In this document: in pieces, positions 25,682-34,612 of the stretch
Layout of the letters: each line of letters starts with the position of its first letter
Numbering within the stretch: the first letter of the stretch is position 1
Source: Microlunatus soli
Lineage (GTDB): Bacteria > Actinomycetota > Actinomycetes > Propionibacteriales > Propionibacteriaceae
NCBI RefSeq assembly: GCF_900105385.1
Contig: NZ_LT629772.1
Span: forward strand, 5,518,001 to 5,582,000
Reading direction: 5' to 3'
Length of the DNA stretch: 64,000 bases
Made by a program: the position numbers and the translations under genes
The notes under the pieces: model-generated
Told to the model about the DNA's origin: nothing
The model's input: only the letters and a program-made list of their open reading frames with translations
Database searches by the model: none

Positions 25682-26593
25682 GTGGCTGACAGAGCACCGG
25701 GGACCAGAGCGTCGGGACTTCGTCGGGTCCTCGGCCGGCAACCGGCGGGGTCGCTGTTCGCGGCGCCGTACGTGATCTTCGTGTTGGTGATCTTCGCCTA
25801 TCCGTTCTGCTACGCGGTGTGGATGGCCTTCCACGAGTGGTTCTTCGCCGCACCCGGGGTCGAGGTCGACCGCCCCTTCGTGGGCTTGCGGAACTTCAGC
25901 GACCTGCTGTCCGACCCGTTGGTGCTGCGGGCTTTCCTCAATATCGGCATCTTCCTGATCATCAACGTTCCGCTGACCGTCATCATCGCTCTGCCGTTGG
26001 CGACACTGCTGAATGCCAAGCTCAGGTTCCGCGGCTTCTTCCGCAGTGCCTACTATCTGCCCTACATCACCGCCAGCGTCGCGGTGGTCGGTGTCTGGCT
26101 GCTGCTCTTCGGCAGCGACGGGCTGGTCAACAACCTGCTCGGCCCGCTGGCTCCCGACCCGTCCTGGCTGTCCAACAGTGCGATCGCGATGCCGCTGATC
26201 GCGGTCTACGTGACCTGGAAGCAGCTCGGCTTCTTCGTGGTGCTCTACCTAGCCGGCCTGCAGAGCATCGGCTCCGAGCAGTACGAGGCCGCGGCTGTCG
26301 ACGGTGCGTCCCGGTTCCGCACGTTCCTGTCGATCACGGTGCCGTCGTTGCGGTCGGTGACCAGTCTGGTGGTGATGTTGTCGATCATCACCGGTGCCAA
26401 CGTCTTCACCGAGCCGTATCTGCTGACCGGCGGCGGTGGCCCCAATGGTGCGTCGATGACGCCGGCGTTGCTGATGTACCAGCAGGGCATCGAACAGAAC
26501 CTGCCCGGCACAGCATCGGCGATCGGGATGGTCCTGATCGTCGTCGTGCTCGCCGTGTCCTTGATCTCCCGTCGCCTGATCGAGAGGGACTGA
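25682..26593 (+). CDS. Sugar ABC transporter permease (MalF-type)
   Basis: 303 residues, GTG start six bases after the SBP stop. Six membrane helices are visible (FAAPYVIFVLVIFAYPFCYAV; FLNIGIFLIINVPLTVIIAL; AYYLPYITASVAVVGVWLLLF; and others), with the EAA loop as EQYEAAAVDGASRFRTFLSITVP, which docks to the ATPase. Partner of the next gene. No ATPase gene follows, so a shared MsiK-like ATPase encoded elsewhere is expected. Confidence 0.93.
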   Translation: MADRAPGTRASGLRRVLGRQPAGSLFAAPYVIFVLVIFAYPFCYAVWMAFHEWFFAAPGVEVDRPFVGLRNFSDLLSDPLVLRAFLNIGIFLIINVPLTVIIALPLATLLNAKLRFRGFFRSAYYLPYITASVAVVGVWLLLFGSDGLVNNLLGPLAPDPSWLSNSAIAMPLIAVYVTWKQLGFFVVLYLAGLQSIGSEQYEAAAVDGASRFRTFLSITVPSLRSVTSLVVMLSIITGANVFTEPYLLTGGGGPNGASMTPALLMYQQGIEQNLPGTASAIGMVLIVVVLAVSLISRRLIERD

Positions 26594-26597
26594 CGAC

Positions 26598-27431
26598 ATG
26601 TCCGTGGCATCCAAGACCCTGCGCTACCTCGGCCTCGGCGTCGGCGCGATCGTCTTCCTCTTCCCGTTCTGGTACATGCTGATCGGATCGCTGCAGAAGA
26701 GCCCCGATTCCGGGCTGTCCAGCCTGCTGCCGATCCCGGGACACCTGACCTTGCACAACTTCGCCCAGATGAACGGGTTCATCAACGTCGGCCGATCACT
26801 GGTCAACTCCGGCATCTACACAGCCGGTGTCCTGGTCTGCACCCTGTTCTTCGGCATGCTGGTCGGCTACGCGTTGGCGACGCTGCAGTTCCGCGGCCGC
26901 GGCGTGGTCTTCGCCGCCGCGCTGCTGGTCCAGGTCGTGCCGTTCCAACTGCTGATGATTCCGCTGTATGTGATGGTCACCGTCAGCTACGGACTGTCCG
27001 ACAGCTTCGCCGGGATGATCCTGCCGTCCGCGATCAGCTCGGGTGCAGTGATCATCTTCCGGCAGTTCTTCGTCTCGCTACCGAAGGATCTGTTCGAGTC
27101 GGCTCGGATGGACGGTGCCGGTGAATTCCGGATCCTCGCCTCGATCGCGGTTCCGCTGGCCCGACCTGCGCTGTTGACGGTGGCGCTGACGACGTTCATC
27201 GGTCCGTGGAACGAGTTCCTCTGGCCGTTCCTGATCACCAAGGATCCGGACAAGCAGCCGTTGGCCGTCGCCTTGGCCAACTTCATGGGCACGTTGCAGC
27301 CGACCCTGACCAACCCGTACGGCGCACTGCTGGCCGGTGGCGCAGCATTGGCGGTACCGGTGATCGTGCTGTTCGTGATCTTCCAGCGACACTTCGTGCA
27401 GAACGATGTCTCGGCCGGCGTGAAGGGCTGA
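26598..27431 (+). CDS. Sugar ABC transporter permease (MalG-type)
   Basis: 277 residues, four bases after the first permease. Six membrane helices; begins LGVGAIVFLFPFWYMLIGSLQKSP and carries the EAA loop SARMDGAGEFRILASIAVPLARPALLTVAL with WNEFLWPFLI, both typical of MalG-type carbohydrate permeases. The last gene of the LacI-SBP-permease operon; no ATPase gene is encoded next to it. Confidence 0.93.
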   Translation: MSVASKTLRYLGLGVGAIVFLFPFWYMLIGSLQKSPDSGLSSLLPIPGHLTLHNFAQMNGFINVGRSLVNSGIYTAGVLVCTLFFGMLVGYALATLQFRGRGVVFAAALLVQVVPFQLLMIPLYVMVTVSYGLSDSFAGMILPSAISSGAVIIFRQFFVSLPKDLFESARMDGAGEFRILASIAVPLARPALLTVALTTFIGPWNEFLWPFLITKDPDKQPLAVALANFMGTLQPTLTNPYGALLAGGAALAVPVIVLFVIFQRHFVQNDVSAGVKG

Positions 27432-27566
27432 GCCTGGGACTGAATCCACGCCGAGTCGCCGACAGTCCACCACACTCACAGCAAGCACAAAGCCTGCTCC
27501 GAGGCAGATCACCGGTCCGTCGCCTTTCCTGGATCCAGATGATCTTCTTCCAGAGGGTGTGATGAC

Positions 27567-28790
27567 ATGGGTGGACGTGGGTGGGGCCGGCGGCTCGGCG
27601 TGATGGCCGGTTCGGGTCTGTTGATTGCGGGACTGGCGATCGGTCCGAGCACGGCGTCGGCGATCCGACTGGTGGACTACCCCGGAGCGGGCTTCGGCAG
27701 CAACAGCTTCGGCGCCGGCTCCTGGGGCTACGGCCAGAACGACGACAGCAATCGTTCGGGAGGATCGGGCGGACAAGGCGGATCGGCCGGTTCGACCGTC
27801 GACTCGCAGGCGGCAACCACCGCCGAATCCCGGGGCGTTGCCCTGATCGACACCGAACTGTACGACGGTTCGGCAGCGGCCGGCACCGGGATCGTGCTGA
27901 CCGCCGACGGTGAGATCCTGACCAACTACCACGTGGTCGAGGGATCGACGGTGATCAAGGTGACGATCGCCAGCACCGGCAAGACCTACACCGCGGCACT
28001 GGTCGGCGCCGACGAATCGTCCGACGTCGCCGTGCTGCAACTGCAGAACGCTTCCGGGCTGAGCACGGCCACCATGGACGACGACGCGGTCGCCGTCGGC
28101 GACGATGTGACCGCCGTCGGCAACGCCGGCGGAACCGGCACGCTGACCGCCGCCGACGGTGACGTCACCGCGCTGAACGCTCAGATCACCACCGCAGCAG
28201 AGGGGCCGGTGCAGAGCGAGACCCTGTCCAAGATGATCGAGACCGATGCCGACGTGGTGGCCGGCGACTCCGGCGGTCCGTTGTTGGACTCCGAGGGTGA
28301 AGTCGTCGGGATCGACACCGCAGCCTCGTCGGGCAGCGAGATCGACGGCTACGCGATCCCGATCGACAACGCCCTGGCGATCGCCGAGCAGATCCAGTCC
28401 GGCGACGAGACCGACCAGGTGAGGATCGGTCCGGCGGCCTACCTCGGAGTCCAGGTCACCGACAGCACCGCGGCTCAGGATCAGTACGGCGACCAGTACG
28501 GCTCGGGATTCGACGGCAGCCTGAACGGCACCTCGGGTCCGCGGACCACGACCGGTGCCGGCGGAGCCGCCGTCGCCGCTGTCGAGGACGGCACCCCGGC
28601 GGCCACCGCGGGACTGACGTCCGGCGATCTGATCACCGGAGTCGACTCGACGACGATCGGCTCGGCGTCCGACCTCACCGAAGCGCTGGCCGATCAGCAG
28701 CCGGGCGACACCGTGCGGATCACCTGGACCGACGGCACCGGCGCCGAGCAGTCGGCGACGGTGACTCTGGGGGAGAGCCCGGTCAACTGA
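27567..28790 (+). CDS. HtrA/DegP-like serine protease with PDZ domain
   Basis: 407 residues. A signal peptide (residues 1-30, ending STASA) is followed by a glycine/serine-rich linker (about 45-80), a trypsin-like domain with His in LTNYHVVEGS, Asp in DESSDVAVLQL and Ser in VAGDSGGPLLDSEG, and a C-terminal PDZ domain (about 305-400: AAYLGVQVTD, GLTSGDLITGVDSTTIGS). All three catalytic residues are present. It likely removes or chaperones misfolded exported proteins outside the membrane. The protein is unusually rich in aspartate and threonine. ATG at 27567; GTG/ATG codons at 27559-27562 are out of frame. Confidence 0.93.
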   Translation: MGGRGWGRRLGVMAGSGLLIAGLAIGPSTASAIRLVDYPGAGFGSNSFGAGSWGYGQNDDSNRSGGSGGQGGSAGSTVDSQAATTAESRGVALIDTELYDGSAAAGTGIVLTADGEILTNYHVVEGSTVIKVTIASTGKTYTAALVGADESSDVAVLQLQNASGLSTATMDDDAVAVGDDVTAVGNAGGTGTLTAADGDVTALNAQITTAAEGPVQSETLSKMIETDADVVAGDSGGPLLDSEGEVVGIDTAASSGSEIDGYAIPIDNALAIAEQIQSGDETDQVRIGPAAYLGVQVTDSTAAQDQYGDQYGSGFDGSLNGTSGPRTTTGAGGAAVAAVEDGTPAATAGLTSGDLITGVDSTTIGSASDLTEALADQQPGDTVRITWTDGTGAEQSATVTLGESPVN

Positions 28791-28813
28791 CCCAGGTCGG
28801 GCAGGATGGGCCC

Positions 28814-30235
28814 ATGGCACTGTTCCCCGACAGCCCCGGGTCATTGTTCCCCGACAGCGATGTATCCGGCCACGGGTCCGCGGCGATCACCATCGCCGGG
28901 GACCCGATCGGCCGTTCCGACCTCTTCGGCGCGGCGGCCGCGGTCGCTGCGCGGATTGCGGGAGCCCCGGCCGCCGCCGTGCTGGCCACTCCGACACTGT
29001 CGACTGCGATCGCCATCGTGGGCTGCCTGCAGGCCGGTGTGCCGGCGGTCCCGATTCCGCCCGATTCCGGCCCACGGGAGCGGGCACATCTGCTGACCGA
29101 CTCCGGCGCAGCGATCTGGATCGGCGACCGTCCAGACGATCTGCCGGCCACGCTGCCGTCGTTCGTCGTCGATCCTGCGCAGCGGGCCACGGCACCCGCC
29201 GAACCGGACTCGGACAGCACGGCGATGATCATGTACACCTCCGGCACCACCGGTTCTCCCAAGGGTGCGTTGATCCCGCGGCGGGCCCTGGCAGCGCAGC
29301 TGGACGGGCTGGCGGAGGCCTGGCAGTGGGGGCCGGATGACGTCCTGGTGCAGGGATTGCCGCTGTTCCACGTGCACGGCCTGGTGCTCGGCCTGCTCGG
29401 ACCGCTCCGAGTGGGCAGCCGTCTGATCCACACCGGCAAGCCGCGGCCGGAGCTGTACGCCGCCGCGGCCGAGCGCGGCGGCACCATGTTCTTCGGTGTC
29501 CCGACCGTCTGGAGCCGGATCGCGGCCGCGCCCGGGGCGGCTCGGGCGCTGTCCTCGGCTCGGCTGTTGATCTCCGGCAGCGCCGGGTTGCCGTCCACGG
29601 TGTTCCGTGATGTCAAGGCATTGGCCGGGCAGGGACCGATCGAGCGGTACGGGATGACCGAGACCTTGATCACCCTCGCCGCACGGGCCGGTGGCGAGGG
29701 ACGGCCCGGCTGGGTCGGCAGCCCGATCACCGGTGTCGAGGCCCGGATCGTCGACGATCACGGCCGACCGGTGCCGACCGATGGTGAGGCCATCGGCGAT
29801 CTGCAGATCCGCGGGACGACAGTCTTCGACGGCTACCTGGGCCGTCCGGAGGCCACCGCCGAATCGTTCACCGCTGACGGCTGGTTCCGCACCGGTGACG
29901 TTGCCGCCGTCGATGATCATGATCAACATCGGATCGTCGGCCGGGCGGCCCAGGATCTGATCAAGTCCGGCGGCTACCGGGTCGGCGCCGGCGAGATCGA
30001 GGCGGTGCTGCTGGACTATCCCGGCATCGAGGAGGCCGCCGTCGTCGGTGAACCCGATCAGGATCTCGGCCAGCGGATCGTCGCCTACGTGGTCGGTGAC
30101 CGGGTCGACGAACGGGCAGTGATCGACTGGGTCGCCGGCCAGCTGTCGGTCCACAAACGGCCGCGGGCGATCCGTACCGTCGGATCACTGCCCCGGAATG
30201 CGATGGGCAAGATCCAGAAGTCCCTGCTGGGTTGA
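28814..30235 (+). CDS. AMP-forming acyl-CoA synthetase (MatB-like)
   Basis: 473 residues, on the short side for the ANL superfamily. The P-loop is [22 protein letters not shown], followed by [11 protein letters not shown], the motif [11 protein letters not shown], the hinge region [13 protein letters not shown], and [16 protein letters not shown], with the C-terminal catalytic lysine in RNAMGKIQK. It activates a carboxylic acid with ATP and transfers it to CoA; the LFHVHG and RYGMTE sequence and length resemble malonyl-CoA synthetases and related enzymes, but substrate is not decidable here. Its stop lies in the first unit of a 14-bp tandem repeat. Convergent with the hpaD-like gene. Confidence 0.9.
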   Translation: MALFPDSPGSLFPDSDVSGHGSAAITIAGDPIGRSDLFGAAAAVAARIAGAPAAAVLATPTLSTAIAIVGCLQAGVPAVPIPPDSGPRERAHLLTDSGAAIWIGDRPDDLPATLPSFVVDPAQRATAPAEPDSDSTAMIMYTSGTTGSPKGALIPRRALAAQLDGLAEAWQWGPDDVLVQGLPLFHVHGLVLGLLGPLRVGSRLIHTGKPRPELYAAAAERGGTMFFGVPTVWSRIAAAPGAARALSSARLLISGSAGLPSTVFRDVKALAGQGPIERYGMTETLITLAARAGGEGRPGWVGSPITGVEARIVDDHGRPVPTDGEAIGDLQIRGTTVFDGYLGRPEATAESFTADGWFRTGDVAAVDDHDQHRIVGRAAQDLIKSGGYRVGAGEIEAVLLDYPGIEEAAVVGEPDQDLGQRIVAYVVGDRVDERAVIDWVAGQLSVHKRPRAIRTVGSLPRNAMGKIQKSLLG

Positions 30236-30312
30236 TCAGGCTGGGTTGATCAGGCGGGGTTCATCAGGCGGGGTTCATCAGGCGGGATTGATCAGGCTGG
30301 GGTGATCGAGCG
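30229..30312. repeat. Six 14-bp tandem repeats with TGATCA core
   Basis: Six head-to-tail 14-base units (consensus GGGTTGATCAGGCG; variants TTCATCA, ATTGATCA, GTGATCGA) run from 30229 to 30312. The first unit contains the acyl-CoA synthetase stop codon and the array ends 11 bases before the hpaD-like stop codon, so it fills the gap between two convergent genes. Five units hold TGATCA or CATCA. Copy number may vary between strains. Confidence 0.9.
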
Positions 30313-30322
30313 AGGGCCCGAC

Positions 30323-31390
30323 TCAGAGTTGCTCGCCGAGCTTGAATCCGTGCTGCCGGTCCTCCGATCGGGTGTAGGAGAAGCCGTCGGCGCCGACCGT
30401 GACAGCCATTTCGGACGGTTCGTCGCGATCGACGACCGGCTGCGGGTTGCCGTCCAGGTCCAGCACCGGCGAGGCTTCGGTGTACCAGCTCGGCACCACC
30501 GGGTTGCCCCACCAGTCCCGACGCTGGTTGTCGTGCACGTCCCAGCTGACCCTCGGGTTGTCCGGGTCGCCGGTGTAGTAGTCCTGGGTGTAGATCTCCA
30601 CCCGATGGCCGTCCGGGTCGCGCAGATAGAGATAGAAGGCGTTGGAGACACCGTGCCGGCCGGGCCCTCGTTCGATCCGATCCGATTGCCGCAGAGCACC
30701 GAGCTTGTCGCAGATCGCCAGGATGTTGTGCTTCTCATGGGTGGCGAAGGCGATGTGATGCAGACGCGGGCCGGCGCCGCCGGTCAGCGCGGTGTCGTGC
30801 ACGGTGGCCTTCCGGTTCAGCCAGGCGGCATACACCACGCCGTCGCTGTCCTGGATGTCCTCGGTGATGCCGAATCCCAATCCCTGCAGGTATTCACAGC
30901 CTCGCGGTACGTCCGGGGTGACCTGGTTGAAGTGGTCCAGCCGAACCAGCGCACCCGGCGGCATCCGGTCGTAGGCCCAGGTCAGCCGCTCGACATGGTC
31001 GACGGCGTGGAAGAACTCGTACGGGAAGCCGAGCGGATCGGTCACGCGGACGGCGTCGCCGACACCGCGGGCGAAGCCGTTCCGGTCCCGTCGGACCGGG
31101 CAACCGAGATCGGAGTAGTACGCTTCCGCGCGGTCGACGTCCTCGGGAGTCCGGACCCGGAACGCCAGCGCAGCCGCCGCGGCGACCGGCCCCTGCCGGA
31201 GCACCAGGTTGTGATGAATGAACTCCTCGAAGGTCCGCAACTGGATCTCATGATCATTTTCCGCCGTCACCACCAGTCCGAGCACGTCGACGTAGAAGGC
31301 ACGGGCTGCCGCCAGATCGGTGACGACCAGGTCGAGATAGCCGCAGCGGACGATGTCCGGTGCCGTCAGGTTCGATGTCAGCGCTGTCAT
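30323..31390 (-). CDS. hpaD: Homoprotocatechuate 2,3-dioxygenase (extradiol, HpaD/MndD type)
   Basis: 355 residues from the ATG at 31390, after GAGGAGTGTGCG. Two vicinal-oxygen-chelate modules; the C-terminal one carries the metal ligands as His in LDHFNQVTPDV, His in LHHIAFATHEKHN and Glu in DPDGHRVEIYTQDYYTGDPDNP. This long type-I extradiol form, with the DYYTGDPDNP end, matches the Brevibacterium/Arthrobacter homoprotocatechuate dioxygenases that use Fe(II) or Mn(II). It opens 3,4-dihydroxyphenylacetate to 5-carboxymethyl-2-hydroxymuconate semialdehyde. Last gene of the minus-strand operon, 10 bases after hpaE. Confidence 0.93.
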   Translation of the reverse strand: MTALTSNLTAPDIVRCGYLDLVVTDLAAARAFYVDVLGLVVTAENDHEIQLRTFEEFIHHNLVLRQGPVAAAAALAFRVRTPEDVDRAEAYYSDLGCPVRRDRNGFARGVGDAVRVTDPLGFPYEFFHAVDHVERLTWAYDRMPPGALVRLDHFNQVTPDVPRGCEYLQGLGFGITEDIQDSDGVVYAAWLNRKATVHDTALTGGAGPRLHHIAFATHEKHNILAICDKLGALRQSDRIERGPGRHGVSNAFYLYLRDPDGHRVEIYTQDYYTGDPDNPRVSWDVHDNQRRDWWGNPVVPSWYTEASPVLDLDGNPQPVVDRDEPSEMAVTVGADGFSYTRSEDRQHGFKLGEQL

Positions 31391-31400
31391 CGCACACTCC

Positions 31401-32906
31401 TCATTCTTCGGAACCGGCACCGAATCGCGGCGTGTGGACCGCGCCGAGTGAGATGTGCACGGCCTGCTGGTCGGTGTAGAAATCCAAGGACCGGTAGCCG
31501 CCCTCGTGTCCGAGACCCGATGCCTTGACCCCTCCGAACGGTGTCCGCAGATCACGGACGTTGTGCGAGTTCAGCCAGACCATGCCTGCCTCGATCCGCT
31601 GGGCGAAGCTGTGGGCCCGTTCCAGGTCGCGGGTCCAGACGTAGGCAGCCAGCCCGTAGTCCACGGCATTGGCCAACTGCAGCGCTTCGGCTTCGTCCTC
31701 GAACGGGGTGATCGCCACCACCGGGCCGAAGATCTCCTCGGTGAAGATCCGTGCGGTCGGCGGGACGTCGGCGAACACGGTGGGGGACACGTAGTTGCCC
31801 TCCGGCAGCTCCGCCGGACGGCCACCGCCGGCCAACAGCCTGCCCTCGGTACGGCCGATCTCGATGTAGCTCAGCACCTTGGCGGCATGGTCGGGATGGA
31901 CCAGCGCTCCGACCTCGGTGGCGGGATCGGACGGATCGCCGACGATGATCTTGCTCGCGCGGTCGGCATAGCGGGCACAGAAGTCGTCATAGACCGAACG
32001 CTGGACCAGGATCCGGCTGCCGGCCGTGCAGCGTTCGCCGTTCAGCGAGAACACTCCGAACAAGGTCGAGTCGAGCGCGGCTTCAAGATCGGCATCGTCG
32101 AAGATCACGGCCGGTGACTTGCCGCCGAGCTCCATCGACAGCCCCTTCAGCTGCGGTGCCGCGTTGGCCGAGATCAGCGCACCGGTCGCACTCTCTCCGG
32201 TGAAGGAGATCAGTGGCACGTCCGGATGCCGGACCAGGGCGTCACCCGCCTCCTCGCCGATCCCGTTGACCAGGTTGAACACGCCGTCCGGCAGGCCGGC
32301 GTCGGCGAAGATCTGCGGCCACAAGCCGGCCGACAACGGCGTGAACTCGGCCGGCTTCAGCACCACCGTGCACCCCGACGCCAGAGCCGGGGCGAGCTTC
32401 CAGCTCTCCAGCATGAACGGGGTGTTCCACGGCGTGATCAGGCCGGCGACGCCGATCGGTTTGCGGTTGACGTAGTTCAGTTGCCTGCCCGGCACCTGGT
32501 ACGCGTCGTCGGCCTGGGCGACGATCAGATCGGCGAAGAAGCGGAAGTTCTCCGCGGCCCGTTGTGCCTGGCCGAGGGCCTGGGTGATCGGCAATCCGGT
32601 GTCGAAGGACTCCAGCTCCGCCAGTCGTCGGTCCTGCGCGGCGATACCGTCGGCGATCCTGTTCAGGATCGTCGCGCGGGCACGGGGAACCAGTCCGGGC
32701 CACGGACCGTCGACGAACGCGGTCCGAGCGGCGGCGACGGCACGGTCGACATCCTCGGGCTGGCCCGCGGCGGCAGTCGTGTAGCCGGTATTGCTGACCG
32801 GGTCCAGCACCTCGAACGTCTGCCCGGACACGCTGTCGGCGAAGGCGCCCGCGATGTAGTGCCGGATCGTGGACGGCAGGTCGTCGGGTCTGGCGGATTG
32901 CTTCAT
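31401..32906 (-). CDS. hpaE: 5-carboxymethyl-2-hydroxymuconate semialdehyde dehydrogenase
   Basis: 501 residues from the ATG at 32906, which overlaps the upstream DapA-like stop (ATGA). An NAD-dependent aldehyde dehydrogenase with PWNTPFMLESWKLAPALASGCTVVLKP, the general-base Glu in LSMELGGKSPAVIF, and the catalytic Cys in NGERCTAGSRIL. It oxidises the ring-opened semialdehyde from HpaD to the dicarboxylate. Neighbours (HpaD, FAH-family) fix the assignment. Confidence 0.93.
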   Translation of the reverse strand: MKQSARPDDLPSTIRHYIAGAFADSVSGQTFEVLDPVSNTGYTTAAAGQPEDVDRAVAAARTAFVDGPWPGLVPRARATILNRIADGIAAQDRRLAELESFDTGLPITQALGQAQRAAENFRFFADLIVAQADDAYQVPGRQLNYVNRKPIGVAGLITPWNTPFMLESWKLAPALASGCTVVLKPAEFTPLSAGLWPQIFADAGLPDGVFNLVNGIGEEAGDALVRHPDVPLISFTGESATGALISANAAPQLKGLSMELGGKSPAVIFDDADLEAALDSTLFGVFSLNGERCTAGSRILVQRSVYDDFCARYADRASKIIVGDPSDPATEVGALVHPDHAAKVLSYIEIGRTEGRLLAGGGRPAELPEGNYVSPTVFADVPPTARIFTEEIFGPVVAITPFEDEAEALQLANAVDYGLAAYVWTRDLERAHSFAQRIEAGMVWLNSHNVRDLRTPFGGVKASGLGHEGGYRSLDFYTDQQAVHISLGAVHTPRFGAGSEE

Positions 32907-33856
32907 GCCGGCCTCCCGGAGATCAGGAATGTGTCGTCGACGGGGGTGAGGTACTCCGAGCCCTGGGCCATCAGCTTCGTGATCGTGGCGATTCCCTGTT
33001 CGGTCGCTGTGATCAGCGGCGGCCGGACGTGATCGGACGAGATCAGCCCGCGTTGCTGCAGCACCCACTTGCCCGGTGCCGGATTGGTCTCGGTGAAAAG
33101 CAGGTCGACCAACGGATGCAGGCCGTAGTGGATCCGCTGCGCGGTCTCCAGGTCACCGGCGGTCCAGGCCTGGTAGAGCTGGGCGCAGGCAGCCGGTGCG
33201 ATGTTGGCGGTTGCGCTGAGGAATCCGACCCCGCCGAGGGCCAGCAGCGGCAGGCAGAGCAGCTCGATCCCGGACCAGACCAACAGGTCGCGGCCGCACA
33301 GCTGCAACACCCGGGAGAAGTGTTCGAAGTCCTTCGTGGTCTCCTTCACCCCGACGAAGTTGTCGTGCTCGGTGAAGAGCCGGGCGACGGTCTGTGGTGC
33401 AATGTCGACCGCGGTCCGACTGGGCACGTTGTAGGCGATGATCGGCAGCTCGGGATACTCCCGGCAGACGGTCGAATACCAGACGTACAAGGCCTCCTGG
33501 GTCGGCCGGGCGTAGTACGGCGTGATGATCAACGCGGCGTCGGCCCCGGCCTCCGCGGCCAGCGCGGTCAGCTCAAGGGTTTCGTCGAGCTTGGCCGTCC
33601 CGGTGCCGGGGACAACCGGCACCCGATCATCGACGGCGGTGATCACGGTACGGATCGCAGCTGCCCGTTCGGCGACACTCTGGGCGCTCGGCTCGCCGGT
33701 CGATCCGCCGATCGAGATGCCGTGCGACCCGGCGGCGAGTTGCCAGCCGACCAGGTTGGCCAGACTCGCGTGATCGACCTCGCCGGTCGCGGTGAACGGT
33801 GTCATCAGTGGTGCGATCGATCCGCGGATGGTTCCCGGATCGCGCCTGAATCTCAT
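32903..33856 (-). CDS. DapA-like class I aldolase/synthase family protein
   Basis: 317 residues, the (beta/alpha)8 dihydrodipicolinate synthase/N-acetylneuraminate lyase fold. Schiff-base lysine in FVGVKETTKD, tyrosine in IIAYNVPSRT and phosphate/carboxylate loop GSTGEPSA are present. In this operon, between hpaE and a GntR gene, it is unlikely to make lysine; a pyruvate-forming or pyruvate-using aldolase step on the ring-fission product (the role of the missing HpaI) is a reasonable guess. Its start region is a tandemly repeated block, see 33846-33905. Confidence 0.85.
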   Translation of the reverse strand: MRFRRDPGTIRGSIAPLMTPFTATGEVDHASLANLVGWQLAAGSHGISIGGSTGEPSAQSVAERAAAIRTVITAVDDRVPVVPGTGTAKLDETLELTALAAEAGADAALIITPYYARPTQEALYVWYSTVCREYPELPIIAYNVPSRTAVDIAPQTVARLFTEHDNFVGVKETTKDFEHFSRVLQLCGRDLLVWSGIELLCLPLLALGGVGFLSATANIAPAACAQLYQAWTAGDLETAQRIHYGLHPLVDLLFTETNPAPGKWVLQQRGLISSDHVRPPLITATEQGIATITKLMAQGSEYLTPVDDTFLISGRPA

Positions 33857-33905
33857 CTCGTCCCCCTGAATCTCATCTCGTTTCTCCGTAGCTCATCTCG
33901 TCCCT
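33846..33905 (-). repeat. Three 20-bp repeats at the GntR/DapA-like gene junction
   Basis: Units at 33846-33865, 33866-33885 and 33886-33905. The first two share 16 identical bases (CTGAATCTCATCTCGT on the + strand); the third keeps CTCATCTCGT. Each carries one ATG (minus strand: ACGAGATGAG). The third ATG overlaps the GntR stop (ATGA) as in other junctions of this operon, and the first is the start of the DapA-like gene. Because the period is 20, the three ATGs are in different frames. Confidence 0.85.
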
Positions 33906-34612
33906 CCGTCGGTCGGTTCGGCGCTCCGGGCCCGAGCGTTGTGGTCCCGGTAGGCGTGCAGGGTGGCCAGCCGGTGCTCCCGCGCCGATCTCTCGATCTG
34001 CCACGGATCGCTGCGGTTCTCGATCATGATCAACAGCCGCTCGTGCTCGGCGACCGACTCCCGGGCACGGTCCGGCACCACGGCGAAGGTGGAGTCCCGG
34101 ATCGTGTTCAGTCGCTGCCAACTGCGATGGACGTCGGCCAACACTTGGGCGTTCGGGCATTGCTCGAACAGCACCGTGTGGAAACGCAGATTGAGTTCGG
34201 TGAAGTCGTGCGGCACGAAGTCGTCGGGATGCGACGGATCGGGGAGACTGTTGATCATCTCGGCATTGATCCGGCGGGCGCGCTCGACATCCTCGCGGTC
34301 CAGCAGCGGCGCGGCCAGGGCGGTGGCCGCAGCTTCCAGGATGCCGAGGGTCTCCATCGCATCGGTGTAGCGGTCCGGATCGATGACTGCCACCTGGGCG
34401 CCGATGTTACGGGTGAAGGTGACCAACCCCTCCGCCTCCAGCAGCCGGATCGCCTCCCGGACCGGGACCACCGAGATGCCGAGCTCGGCGGCGATCGGCG
34501 CGAGGACGAGCCGGTGGCCGGGCCGGTAGGTCCGATCGGCGATCCGCTCGGTGATCCAGCGGTGCGCCAGCTCCGCCTTCGAGGCGGCCGATGTGTCGAC
34601 CGGGCTGATCAT
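33893..34612 (-). CDS. GntR family regulator (FadR/FCD type)
   Basis: 239 residues from the ATG at 34612, which overlaps the upstream stop (TGATG). Winged helix at about 10-75 (KAELAHRWITERIADRTYRPG, LAPIAAELGISVVPVREAIRLLEAEGLV) followed by an all-helical FCD ligand domain (about 85-225) with the His/Asp-rich elements HPDDFVPHDFTELNLRFH and HRLATLHAYRDH that hold a metal or carboxylate ligand. It probably senses an aromatic acid or ring-fission acid and controls this operon and the divergent transporter. A matching GntR site lies at 36076-36087. Confidence 0.92.
   Translation of the reverse strand: MISPVDTSAASKAELAHRWITERIADRTYRPGHRLVLAPIAAELGISVVPVREAIRLLEAEGLVTFTRNIGAQVAVIDPDRYTDAMETLGILEAAATALAAPLLDREDVERARRINAEMINSLPDPSHPDDFVPHDFTELNLRFHTVLFEQCPNAQVLADVHRSWQRLNTIRDSTFAVVPDRARESVAEHERLLIMIENRSDPWQIERSAREHRLATLHAYRDHNARARSAEPTDGGTR

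Noticed and set aside
32903-33856. DapA-like gene as a lysine-biosynthesis dapA
   Set aside because: It is embedded in an aromatic degradation operon, coupled to hpaE and a GntR gene, with no other lysine genes; a pathway-specific aldolase is more likely.
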